The notes under the pieces: generated by a model | Told to the model about the DNA's origin: nothing | What the model saw: only the letters and a program-made list of their open reading frames with translations | Databases searched by the model: none | Position numbers and translations under genes: made by a program | Shown: in pieces, positions 8,712 to 17,129 of the stretch | Layout: each line of letters starts with the position of its first letter | Position numbering within the stretch: the first letter of the stretch is position 1 | Source: Gammaproteobacteria bacterium | GTDB lineage: Bacteria > Pseudomonadota > Gammaproteobacteria > Steroidobacterales > Steroidobacteraceae | Length of the DNA: 33,991 nt | Direction of reading: 5' to 3' | Assembly: GCA_028293725.1 (NCBI GenBank) | Contig: JAQGOE010000082.1 | Coordinates: 1 to 33,991 of the forward strand

Positions 8712-10006
8712 GCCGTGCGCTGCGACGGCGGCCCGCGGGTATCCCCGTGGTGTTGCAACAGCATGCCGAAGACGCGGCGGCTTTTTACGCGACGCGCGCG
8801 CTGCTGGTCGGCGCCCCGCATGTCAAACTTCATCACCTGCGGCGCCTCGACGACCGGCTCGCGGCCCATCTGGACGGCCTGGCGGTGGCTGGAGAGGATG
8901 CGTGGCCCTTTTGTGAGGCTGCGCTGGAATCGCCCTCTAGTGGTGCAGTTTTCACCGCGGCTGTGTGCGCCATCAGTGACAAGCGGAACGATCGTCTCGA
9001 CCGGTTGTTCGCGCTCGTTGGGGCGCAGCCTGAAATCCGCAACGGCCTGGTGTCCGCATTCGGCTGGACGGAAAGACAGGAGCTTCGTGGACTCGTCGCG
9101 GAGTTGCTGGGCTCCAAGGAACCCCTAAGACGCTACGTGGGGATCGCCGCGTGCGCGCTGCACCGGGTTGATCCGGGGTTGATCCCGGCGCGCCGCTGCG
9201 AGGATCCGGATCCAACTGTTCGTGCGCGAGCCTGGCGTACGGTGGGTGAACTGGGCAAGCGCGAACTGGTGAACGCGGCCGGGGCTGCGAGCGTCGCTGA
9301 TACTCCTGCATGTCGGTTCTGGGCGGCATGGTCCGCGGTGCTACTCGGCGACCGGCACACCGCACTCGAGACCCTGGCGACCATGGTCGCGACACCCGGC
9401 CCGTTGCGCTCGCAGGCTTTGCAACTCGCGATCCAGGCTATGGGCGTTACCGCAGGGCGCGACCTGTTGAAACGGACAGGAGACGATCCGGCGGGTGTCC
9501 GCAATCGGATCCTTGGCACAGGACTGTTAGGGGATCCAGTATCTATTCCGTGGCTCATTGACTTCATGACCGATGAACAGCTCGCGCGTCGCGCCGGCGA
9601 AGCGTTCACCACCCTGACTGGCGTGGACCTTGCGGCGCTGGAGCTCGAGCGCAAGGCCCCCGAGAGCTTCGAATCGGGGCCAAATGACGCGCCTGACGAC
9701 CCGAACGTCGGGATGGATGAGGACGACGGGCTCCCGTGGCCCGATCAGATGCGCGTGCAGACGTGGTGGCACGCCAACAGTCAGCGCTTCCCCGCCGGCG
9801 CCCGCTACTTCATGGGCGAGCCCCTCGAGCGGCAAGTTTGCCTGCGGGTACTGCAAGGCGGCTACCAGCGCCAACGCAGGGCGGCGTCGCTGTATCTGTC
9901 ATTGTTGAATCCGGGCACACCGCTGTTCGAGTGGCGGGCGCCGGCGTGGCGGCAGAAGTTAACCGTAGAACCCGCCGCCGCCGAGACAACACTAACACTG
10001 TACTGA
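8681..10006 (+). CDS. TIGR02270 family HEAT-repeat-like protein
   Basis: A 441-residue cytoplasmic protein. The pattern YATRALLVGAPHVKLHHL followed by RRLDDRLAAHLDGLAVAGED fits the TIGR02270 family, seen in T6SS effector islands and in myxobacteria. The middle consists of Ala/Leu-rich helical pairs (PLRRYVGIAACALHRVDP; VRARAWRTVGELGKRELV; PLRSQALQLAIQAMGV) resembling HEAT repeats, which usually bind partner proteins. The ATG at 8681 lies inside the previous gene, a 31-base overlap in another frame, implying linked translation. No enzymatic motif is seen. Involvement in effector loading or protection is inferred only from the neighbourhood. Confidence 0.8.
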   Translation: MDTDSLANSLGRALRRRPAGIPVVLQQHAEDAAAFYATRALLVGAPHVKLHHLRRLDDRLAAHLDGLAVAGEDAWPFCEAALESPSSGAVFTAAVCAISDKRNDRLDRLFALVGAQPEIRNGLVSAFGWTERQELRGLVAELLGSKEPLRRYVGIAACALHRVDPGLIPARRCEDPDPTVRARAWRTVGELGKRELVNAAGAASVADTPACRFWAAWSAVLLGDRHTALETLATMVATPGPLRSQALQLAIQAMGVTAGRDLLKRTGDDPAGVRNRILGTGLLGDPVSIPWLIDFMTDEQLARRAGEAFTTLTGVDLAALELERKAPESFESGPNDAPDDPNVGMDEDDGLPWPDQMRVQTWWHANSQRFPAGARYFMGEPLERQVCLRVLQGGYQRQRRAASLYLSLLNPGTPLFEWRAPAWRQKLTVEPAAAETTLTLY

Positions 10007-10120
10007 GCTCCAGGATCGGGTGCCGCGTGAACGTCGCCCTTCGGCGACGGCAGTACACTCAGGCGGCGTGCTACACTTCACACACAACTGGGAAGTGCGC
10101 CGCATGCGGGAACGGTTCCA
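10007..10120 (+). promoter_or_regulatory. ppkA leader with a series of inverted repeats
   Basis: This 114-base gap splits the effector module from ppkA. It holds GTCGCC/GGCGAC (10033-10038 and 10043-10048, loop CTTC), CACTTC/GAAGTG (10074-10079 and 10092-10097), the palindrome CCGCATGCGG (10100-10109) and GGAAC-G-GTTCC (10109-10119) ending two bases before the ATG. TACACT occurs twice, at 10054 and 10072, and could supply a -10 element, but no convincing -35 is seen. There is no T-run, so an intrinsic terminator is unlikely. A promoter or operator for the ppkA-tssM operon is a plausible reading. Confidence 0.4.
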
Positions 10121-12517
10121 ATGACGGAAACAATAACGATCCCCGGCTATAGCATCGCCAGCAGGTTGGGGCAGGGCGGCATGGCCAGCGTTTACCTGGC
10201 TGTCCAACACAGCTTCGAGCGCGAGGTGGCGCTCAAGGTCATGTCGCCGCTGTTGAATTCCGATCCGAGCTTCGCCGCCCGCTTCAAGCGTGAGGCGCGC
10301 ATTGTCGCGCAGTTGAGTCATGCCTCGATCGTTCCCGTGTTCGAGGTCGGCGAACATGACTCATGCCACTATCTTTCGATGGAATACCTGTCCGGCGGCG
10401 ATCTCAAGCGCCGCATTCTGGACGGCGAGCGCACTCTGAGCCTCGCACTGAGCGTGTGTACAGCGCTGAGTGCGGCACTGGATGTGGCCCACCGCAAGGG
10501 ATTCGTCCACCGGGACATCAAACCCGAAAACATCCTGTTCCGCGAAGACGGCACGCCTGTGTTGACCGATTTCGGGATCGCGCGCGCTCTCGACAGCGGC
10601 CGTTCGATGACGCTTGCGGGCATGTTGGTGGGTACACCGGACTACATGAGTCCCGAACAGGTCAAAGGCCTGGAGCTGGACGGGCGTAGCGATCTGTACT
10701 CCATGGGTATTGTGTTCTATGAAATCCTGACGGGGGCCGCTCCGTTCAAAGCCGACTCCACATTGTCCGTGGCCCTGAAGCAAGTCGGCGAGCCGCTGCC
10801 GTCGTTGCCCCCCGAGCACGCGGCCTACCAGGAGTTCCTCGACTGCCTCACTGCAAAGGATCGTGAGGAGCGTTTTGCGAGCGGCGCTGAGATCATCCGT
10901 GCGTTACGTGTGATCGGCACCGGACGGGCCGTGCGGAATCGAGCTGGCGTGTCGGCGCTTGCGGCGGCCGAATCATCCGACTTACGAGCTCGGACCATTC
11001 CAACACCCCGTCCGACATCCGAAACGTACCTATCGCAGCCGACGCTCGCCTGGCCGCGGGCGGAGCCGAGTCATGCGACGCTGGCCGCACACTCGCCTGA
11101 ATCGGCGGTAAGCGCGCCGCCCGACTCGGCATTGAGAGGGCCGCCCAAGTCGGAGCAACACTCGACCGGGCCGGCCGCAAGCTCGACTGAGCCGGGCCCT
11201 CGCGCCGCCGAGCCGGAAAGTTCGGCGAGCCTCGGGAAGGCCACCGGATCGTCTGCCAGCGCTGCCGGGCGTCGCGCTCTCTGGATGGCGAAGATTGCGC
11301 AGCCGGTGTGGGCGGCCGTCGCCGTCGTCGCGGCCGTGGCAGTGTTGGCGGTGGGCGTGACCCTGATGGTCGGCAGCCGGCACAGCGACGCTCGCCCGTC
11401 CGCCAACACGACACCGGCTCGGGTCGCGCAAGCCTCGGCGGCCACCACACCTGACTCGCCCGGTCAGGTAGCGGCATTGGGCCGAAGTCCACAGCCGGCC
11501 CCCACGAGCGCGCCGCCGGAGAAAACTCCCGCGACGCAAACGCCGTCCTCCAATACACCAATGTCGGGCCCAGCAACCGCCGTCAACACCGCGGCATCCC
11601 AAACGCCGGCGGCTCAAACACCCCAAACCACCCCTGGCGCTCAGTCGGCGAAGTCGGACGACGCTGCAGAGACGCCTACCGCGCAGGATTCTCAAGCACG
11701 TGCCGAAGCCGCCACCGCCGCTCGCCGCAGACGGTTGGCGGAGGAACGCCGTCAACGCAAGGCGACCGAAACCCAGGTGTTGGCGCAGCGTGCGGCTGAG
11801 TTGAAGGCGGCGCAATTGCAGGCGCAAGAGACCCAGATCCAGGAACTGCTCGCCGTGGCGAAGAGCGAATACGCCGCCGGTGCTTTGTGGCAGCCGGACG
11901 GCGCGAATGCCGCGGATCGCTACCGGAACATACTCAGGATGCAACCGGGACGAGCCGAAGCACTCGCCGGTGCACAGCGTATTGCCAACGTACTCGCCGC
12001 GGAGGCCGCGCAAACTGAGTCCGTGGGCGACATCTTCGCGGCGCGACGCTTGATCGATCAGGTCCAATCGCTCCAACCAGATCACCCGAAGCTGCCGGAG
12101 TTACAAGCGCGCCTCGAGCAACTGCAGGCAGTGCCCGCCGGCCCGGACGCTAATGATCGCCTCCGCTTGGACAAAGCGGCGAAATATATCGCCCGAGCCG
12201 TGGTGGACCTCGACCGCAGACCCTTGGATTTCCGAGCCGCGGACGATGCCGCCGACCAGTACGACAGGGCGCTGTCGGCTGCGGCCATAGCCCCCGGGTT
12301 ACCCTCGTTGAAGGAGCGGCTCATTGTCGCCTACGCGACCGCCGCCCAGATGGAGGTGAGCAACCATGAGCCGAAACGGGCGCTGAAGCTGATCAACACC
12401 GCTCACAAGCGCAAGTGGTCCAGCGAAGCGCTCGACCAACTCGAGGCGAGCCTCAAGTCTGGTTCTGCCCCCACGGCGCAGATCAAAGAGGCTGGAGCGA
12501 CTGGGGCGGCACATTAA
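10121..12517 (+). CDS. ppkA: T6SS transmembrane Ser/Thr protein kinase PpkA
   Basis: A 798-residue Hanks-type kinase that, in the threonine phosphorylation pathway, phosphorylates the FHA protein and switches on T6SS assembly. The kinase domain (about 8-270) has the glycine loop LGQGGMASVYL (16-26), Lys39 in ALK, HRDIKPEN with catalytic Asp132, DFG at Asp150 and GTPDYMSPE. A Ser/Pro/Ala-rich linker leads to one membrane helix (about 396-418, VWAAVAVVAAVAVLAVGV). The periplasmic part begins with a low-complexity Thr/Pro/Ala stretch, then a charged helix (ARRRRLAEERRQRKATE onward) probably forming coiled coil, and TPR-like helices to the end. All catalytic motifs are intact. It lies 9 bases before the FHA gene and opposes the PppA domain encoded at 20623. 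Confidence 0.93.
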   Translation: MTETITIPGYSIASRLGQGGMASVYLAVQHSFEREVALKVMSPLLNSDPSFAARFKREARIVAQLSHASIVPVFEVGEHDSCHYLSMEYLSGGDLKRRILDGERTLSLALSVCTALSAALDVAHRKGFVHRDIKPENILFREDGTPVLTDFGIARALDSGRSMTLAGMLVGTPDYMSPEQVKGLELDGRSDLYSMGIVFYEILTGAAPFKADSTLSVALKQVGEPLPSLPPEHAAYQEFLDCLTAKDREERFASGAEIIRALRVIGTGRAVRNRAGVSALAAAESSDLRARTIPTPRPTSETYLSQPTLAWPRAEPSHATLAAHSPESAVSAPPDSALRGPPKSEQHSTGPAASSTEPGPRAAEPESSASLGKATGSSASAAGRRALWMAKIAQPVWAAVAVVAAVAVLAVGVTLMVGSRHSDARPSANTTPARVAQASAATTPDSPGQVAALGRSPQPAPTSAPPEKTPATQTPSSNTPMSGPATAVNTAASQTPAAQTPQTTPGAQSAKSDDAAETPTAQDSQARAEAATAARRRRLAEERRQRKATETQVLAQRAAELKAAQLQAQETQIQELLAVAKSEYAAGALWQPDGANAADRYRNILRMQPGRAEALAGAQRIANVLAAEAAQTESVGDIFAARRLIDQVQSLQPDHPKLPELQARLEQLQAVPAGPDANDRLRLDKAAKYIARAVVDLDRRPLDFRAADDAADQYDRALSAAAIAPGLPSLKERLIVAYATAAQMEVSNHEPKRALKLINTAHKRKWSSEALDQLEASLKSGSAPTAQIKEAGATGAAH

Positions 12518-12526
12518 CTAGACCCC

Positions 12527-13912
12527 ATGTATCTCACCCTCGAAGTCGTCAGTCCGCAGGCAGCATCGCTTGGCGCGCGCCGCCGGCAAGTCGTCGGCCC
12601 GAAGGGCCTGACGATCGGCCGGGCACCGGGCAATGACTGGATCATTCCCGATCCTTACGTCTCGAAGCAGCACGCTCGCATCGTGTGTGCTGAGGGCCGC
12701 TTCTTCGTGGAAAGCCTGGGGCGGAACCCGATTGCGCTCGGCACACCCGACAACGCTATTCCCGGCAGTCAACCCCGCCCGTTAGGGAGCGGAGACCGCC
12801 TTTTCATCGATCAATATGAGATTCTGGTCACCGCCATCGCGGGCGAGCCGCCGCAGGCCGTCGCGGGAATCGACAGCGATGCCCCCTTCGGAATCGCTGC
12901 CACAGAGCCGTCGCCCGAAGTTCTCGGCAACTTGACACCGCTGGTGCCTGGCGACGCCGAAACAGCGGAGCTCGACCCGCTGCACGCCCTCGGAGATCGG
13001 ACTCAATCCTCGGAAGCGGCGCTGCCTCCGGTGAACTGGCAGCAGTCCTCGCCCCTCGGCGATCACTACCAGCCGCCACCGGCCGCGGGAGCGATTCCCG
13101 ACAACTGGTCCCGTTCCATCCTGGTCCCGCGCCCGACAGCGTCACAGACCGAAGCCGCCGTATCACAACATCCATTGCCACCGCAACCTCGAGTCCAACC
13201 TCCACCAACACCCCACTCGACAGCGCAGCAATCCCGGACGCCGGCAGCGGGGTTGGATCTCGCCGCGCTTCTACAGGCCGCAGGCGTATCCGAGCGACAT
13301 CTGTCTCCCGAGATCGCGCAGGAGCTCGGGAAAGTGCTGCGCGTCGTGGTCCACGGAGTGATGGCGGTACTGCAGGGACGCGCCGAGATCAAATCGCAAT
13401 TTCGTTTGCCCCTCACCCGGGTGCAGGCAATGGAAAACAACCCGTTGAAGCTGTCCCCGAACGTCGAAAGTGCCCTCCATACGCTACTGGTACAGCGCAA
13501 TCCCGGGTACCTGCCGACCGTGCAGGCGTTCGAGGACGCGTTTGCCGACATCCGCAACCATCAGCTCGCGATGTTGGAGGGCGTGCGGGTTGCGTTCGAC
13601 GCCATGCTCGGCGCCTTCGATCCGCACGAGTTGGAGAGGGACTTCGAGCGCTCGGTCAAGCGCGCGAGATTGCTGGGCGGGTTGGGCGGGAAGTCCAAGT
13701 ACTGGGAACTGTACACCGAGCGTTTCTCGCGTTTCGGGAAAGATGCGGATGACACATTCCGCAGGCTCTTCGGTGATTTCTTTGCCGAGGCGTATGAGAT
13801 ACAACTCGAGCGGCTGAAGAAGGGTACGACGCATGCGTCGCACGGGCAGCCCGCGGGGATGCCCCGGATCGACGGTGAGCAGGCGACGCCTGCGCAAGAG
13901 GAGAGCCGGTGA
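12527..13912 (+). CDS. tagH: T6SS FHA-domain protein (TagH/Fha1)
   Basis: A 461-residue cytoplasmic phosphothreonine-binding scaffold, expected substrate and partner of PpkA. The N-terminal FHA domain (about 1-100) shows GLTIGRAPGNDWIIPD and VSKQHARI, the conserved GR...S..H pattern. A Pro/Gln/Ala-rich linker (about 100-240) joins it to the C-terminal domain of T6SS FHA proteins (about 242-440: LPLTRVQAMENNPLKLSPN, then a DPHELERDFER region), which contacts other T6SS parts. Length and layout are normal for the family. The stop overlaps the tssJ GTG (GTGA), so translation of the two is linked. Also called fha or impI in other bacteria. Confidence 0.93.
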   Translation: MYLTLEVVSPQAASLGARRRQVVGPKGLTIGRAPGNDWIIPDPYVSKQHARIVCAEGRFFVESLGRNPIALGTPDNAIPGSQPRPLGSGDRLFIDQYEILVTAIAGEPPQAVAGIDSDAPFGIAATEPSPEVLGNLTPLVPGDAETAELDPLHALGDRTQSSEAALPPVNWQQSSPLGDHYQPPPAAGAIPDNWSRSILVPRPTASQTEAAVSQHPLPPQPRVQPPPTPHSTAQQSRTPAAGLDLAALLQAAGVSERHLSPEIAQELGKVLRVVVHGVMAVLQGRAEIKSQFRLPLTRVQAMENNPLKLSPNVESALHTLLVQRNPGYLPTVQAFEDAFADIRNHQLAMLEGVRVAFDAMLGAFDPHELERDFERSVKRARLLGGLGGKSKYWELYTERFSRFGKDADDTFRRLFGDFFAEAYEIQLERLKKGTTHASHGQPAGMPRIDGEQATPAQEESR

Positions 13913-14385
13913 GCTCGGCGCGAACAGTGGTATGGACGGTACTGTGCACGGTCGTACTCGAACTCTGCGGGTGCGCGGGAGGCGCGTCAAAGCCAACACC
14001 TGCCAAGGCCGCTCTCGTTGCGGCGAGTGACGTGAATCCTGACATCGAAGGTCACCCTGCGCCCATCGTAGTCCGGGTCTACGAGCTCAAGGAGGCGGGT
14101 GCCTTCAACGGCGCGGACTACTTCAGATTGATCGACAAGGAGCAGGAAGCCCTGGGGCCGACTCTCGTGAGTCGTGAGGAATACGAGCTGCAGCCCGGCG
14201 AATCGCGCACCTGGGAGCTGAAGATTCCGCCGGAGGCTCACTTCGTCGGGGCAGCCGCCGGTTTCCGCGATCTCCCCAATTCGCGCTGGAAGGCTGTTTC
14301 ACCGGCTCCGCGCAAGGGGCTACGAACCAGGAAGCTCACGATCAGCGTGGCGAAGTCCACGATCAGCATTGTCGTAGGCAAGTGA
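13909..14385 (+). CDS. tssJ: T6SS outer-membrane lipoprotein TssJ
   Basis: A 158-residue lipoprotein that anchors the TssJLM complex to the outer membrane. A hydrophobic signal segment (WTVLCTVVLEL) ends in lipobox LCGC, with Cys22 the likely acylated residue followed by Ala, compatible with outer-membrane sorting. The mature part has the TssJ beta-sandwich features: IVVRVYELKEAGAF, FNGADYFRLID and a strand-rich end closing in TISIVVGK. The start is GTG at 13909, overlapping the FHA stop by four bases. Its place before tssK, tssL and tssM is standard. Confidence 0.93.
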   Translation: MSSARTVVWTVLCTVVLELCGCAGGASKPTPAKAALVAASDVNPDIEGHPAPIVVRVYELKEAGAFNGADYFRLIDKEQEALGPTLVSREEYELQPGESRTWELKIPPEAHFVGAAAGFRDLPNSRWKAVSPAPRKGLRTRKLTISVAKSTISIVVGK

Positions 14386-14417
14386 GCGCATTACAGGGCA
14401 CGTAACCGGATCATCCC

Positions 14418-15749
14418 ATGTCATCGAACAATCGAGTCGTCTGGTCCGAGGGTCTATTCCTGCGGCCGCAGCACTTCCAACAGCAGACGCGCTACTTCGA
14501 GCGTTATGTCGAGGGACGTGGGCGGCAGTTGCGAGCCCACTCCTGGGGTTTCACGGAGCTTGAGATCGAACGCGATCTGCTCGGTATCGGCAAACTAGGC
14601 TTGCGACGTGCCGCGGGCGTATTCCCGGACGGCACTCCCTTCGCGATGCCGGACGACGATCCGCTGCCGGTGTCACTGGAGTTGACGGCGCAGATTCGTG
14701 ATCAACCAGTCTTCCTCGCGATCCCTCTCCGCAAAGAAGGTACTCGGGAGACCGACCGCCGTACCGAGATGGGTGCTGTCCGTTACCAGGTCCGGGACTT
14801 CGAGTCACGCGATGTCACGTCAGACTCCAACGTTACCGTGACTCTCGAAGTCGCGCCTGTGCGCACGCGCCTGCTGCTCGCCTCCGAGCCTCGGGAGGAT
14901 TTTGCCTGCATACCGGTGACTTGCGTGCAGGAGTGCCGCGCGGATCGGACTGTCCTGCTGGACGATCGCTTTATTCCAACAGTGCTCAATGCCAAGGTGG
15001 CACCTCGCCTCGGGACGTTTCTAACGGAGCTTCAGGGACTATTGCACCAGAGGGGTGAAGCGCTCGCCGCGCGCGCCGTGGCTGCTGTGCGGGGCGCGGC
15101 CGCAGAAATCGCCGACTTCCTGATGCTCCAGAGCGTAAATCGCTACGAGCCGATCGTCGATCACTACGTTGCCAGCCGGCTGGTGCACCCCGAGGATCTG
15201 TACCGCCTCTGCCTGGAGATCGCCGGCGACCTCTCTACCCTAACCACCGGCGGCCGCCGCCCACGGAAACTTCCGGGTTACCAGCATGAGGACCTGCGTG
15301 CGGCCTACGATCCCTTGATCACCGCTTTACGCGCGCATCTAAGCGTGGTGCTCGAGCAGAACGCGGTGTCGATTCCTCTGGAAAAAAAGCGGTTCAACAT
15401 AGAGGTCGGCGTGGTCAACGACAAGGCGCTGTTCGACAACGCGGCGTTCGTTCTGGCCGCGCGCGCCGACGTGCCAGCCGAGGACCTGCGCAAGGGGTTT
15501 CCGGCGCAAGCCACTATCGCGAGCGTCGAGACGATCGCCAAGCTCGTCAACGACCATCTGCCCGGGGTCCCATTACAAGCCCTGTCGGTCGTGCCACGCC
15601 AGATTCCTTTTCACGCCGGATTCACCTACTTCGAACTCGATCGCAACAGTCTCCCGTTCCGCGAACTGCGCTCCGGCGGCGGTGTCGCGATCCACGTCCC
15701 AGACAGCTTTCCGGGGCTGGCGCTGGAACTGTGGGCCCTCAGAGGCTGA
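14418..15749 (+). CDS. tssK: T6SS baseplate protein TssK
   Basis: A 443-residue cytoplasmic trimer-forming adaptor that docks the baseplate on TssL/TssM. The N-terminus VVWSEGLFLRPQHFQQQ is the family hallmark, and LQSVNRYEPIVDHYV and YQHEDLRAAYDPLI mark the middle and C-terminal regions. The length is normal. It starts 32 bases after tssJ in a gap where no other signal is seen, and is followed by 21 bases to tssL containing a GGGAG ahead of the next start. Confidence 0.95.
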   Translation: MSSNNRVVWSEGLFLRPQHFQQQTRYFERYVEGRGRQLRAHSWGFTELEIERDLLGIGKLGLRRAAGVFPDGTPFAMPDDDPLPVSLELTAQIRDQPVFLAIPLRKEGTRETDRRTEMGAVRYQVRDFESRDVTSDSNVTVTLEVAPVRTRLLLASEPREDFACIPVTCVQECRADRTVLLDDRFIPTVLNAKVAPRLGTFLTELQGLLHQRGEALAARAVAAVRGAAAEIADFLMLQSVNRYEPIVDHYVASRLVHPEDLYRLCLEIAGDLSTLTTGGRRPRKLPGYQHEDLRAAYDPLITALRAHLSVVLEQNAVSIPLEKKRFNIEVGVVNDKALFDNAAFVLAARADVPAEDLRKGFPAQATIASVETIAKLVNDHLPGVPLQALSVVPRQIPFHAGFTYFELDRNSLPFRELRSGGGVAIHVPDSFPGLALELWALRG

Positions 15750-15770
15750 ACGAATTGCGGGAGACGACGG

Positions 15771-17129
15771 ATGGTCGACAACAACACCGACGATCCATTC
15801 GCCCCGCCTGAGGGCACGATCATGCGCCCGCGTCCAGGTGCCGGGCGGCGCTCGGTCGGGCAGACGGCGCTAGCGTTAGCACCGGCGGCCCTCGGCGCAC
15901 CCCAGCCGAGCATCCCGGGTGTCGGCATTGAGGGTCCCCCTCCAGCCGGATCCGCCGCAGGTCTCGCCGATTTCATCGCCGGCACCGACAATCCCATCCT
16001 GCAGTCGGCCGCCGCGCTGCTGCTGTTGGCAGCGAAGTTGGGAGCCGTACAGCAGGCGAGCATCACGACGCTGCGCCAACAGACGGTCCAGGAAATACGG
16101 GCCTTTGGCGACCGAATGAGCGAAGCGGCGGTTGCTCGCGAGGACGCTCTGGTCGCGCGCTATGTGTTGTGCACGTTCGTCGACACCGCGATCCTCAACA
16201 CACCGTGGGGCGCCCAGGGCGACTGGGCAAGCCAGTCGCTGCTCGTGATGTTTCACAAGGAAGTGTCAGGCGGCACGAAGTTCTTTGAGATTCTCGAGCG
16301 CTTGCGCGCCGAACCGGACCGATACATCGGTCTCATCGAGCTGCTATACGTTTGCCTGGCGCTCGGCTACGAGGGAAAGTATCGGCACGACCCGCACGGA
16401 CCTGCCAGGCTGTCGCAACTCCAGCACGACTTGTTTGGACTCGTCCGCGCGCGGCGAGCACCGCAGGGCGAGGATCTCTCGCCGCACTGGAAGGGAGTCG
16501 AGGACCGTCGCAATCCGGTCATGCGCTATGTGCCTTGGTGGGTGGTCGCCATAGCGGGCGTCGCTGTATTGACGATCGCGTTCAGCATCTTGCGCACGAG
16601 GCTCGGCATCCAGGCAGAGCCGATCGAGGCAGCCCTGGCGACGGCGGCGGTCCGAGTCAACTATCCGGCGGTTGCGCCGCCGCGCGCCAGCCGGTTGAAG
16701 GAGCTCCTGGCGAACCAGGAAGCGGCCGGCCGGCTCAGGGTCGAGGAGATCGGGGACAAGACGATCGTGACGCTGCTCGCGCCGAGTCTGTTCGGCTCAG
16801 GCAGCGCGCACCTCAATCCGGACCTCTACCCAACACTACTCGAGGTGGGGCGGGCACTCGATCAGGTGCCCGGGCATATCCTCATCGTCGGACATACCGA
16901 TGATCAGCCGATACACTCATTGCAGTACGCCGATAATTTCGACCTGTCGCGGGCGCGCGCCGTGGCGGTGGCGGAGGTGTTGAAGCCTACGCTGCAGAGC
17001 TTCGGCCGCGTCGAATGGCAAGGAGTGGGATCGACCCAGCCGCGATATCCGCTGGACACGCCCGAGAACCGTGCACGCAACCGGCGTGTCGAGATCATTC
17101 ATACGGCACTCTCGGAGAGCTTCCGATGA
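15771..17129 (+). CDS. tssL: T6SS inner-membrane protein TssL (DotU) with C-terminal OmpA-like domain
   Basis: A 452-residue extended TssL. After a variable, Pro/Ala-rich N-terminus, the cytoplasmic DotU domain spans about 67-240 (NPILQSAAALLLLAAKLG; VDTAILNTPWGAQGDWASQ; FEILERL; LYVCLALGYEGKYR). One transmembrane helix (about 252-275, WWVVAIAGVAVLTIAFSIL) leads to a periplasmic OmpA-like domain with GHTDDQPIH near 374-382, LSRARAVAVAEVL and NRRVEI, which in this family can bind peptidoglycan. It therefore probably anchors the membrane complex to the cell wall without a separate TagL. The last bases overlap the tssM start (ATGA). Confidence 0.94.
   Translation: MVDNNTDDPFAPPEGTIMRPRPGAGRRSVGQTALALAPAALGAPQPSIPGVGIEGPPPAGSAAGLADFIAGTDNPILQSAAALLLLAAKLGAVQQASITTLRQQTVQEIRAFGDRMSEAAVAREDALVARYVLCTFVDTAILNTPWGAQGDWASQSLLVMFHKEVSGGTKFFEILERLRAEPDRYIGLIELLYVCLALGYEGKYRHDPHGPARLSQLQHDLFGLVRARRAPQGEDLSPHWKGVEDRRNPVMRYVPWWVVAIAGVAVLTIAFSILRTRLGIQAEPIEAALATAAVRVNYPAVAPPRASRLKELLANQEAAGRLRVEEIGDKTIVTLLAPSLFGSGSAHLNPDLYPTLLEVGRALDQVPGHILIVGHTDDQPIHSLQYADNFDLSRARAVAVAEVLKPTLQSFGRVEWQGVGSTQPRYPLDTPENRARNRRVEIIHTALSESFR

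Noticed and set aside
11030..12085. Long antisense open frame (351 codons) opposite ppkA
   Set aside because: It lies entirely across an intact kinase gene, has Arg/Gly-rich low-complexity content and matches no known family; such shadows are expected in GC-rich coding DNA.
17015..17125. Extended upstream start for TssM
   Set aside because: It would add residues coded inside the OmpA domain of tssL; the ATG at 17126 overlaps the tssL stop and begins with the expected membrane helix.
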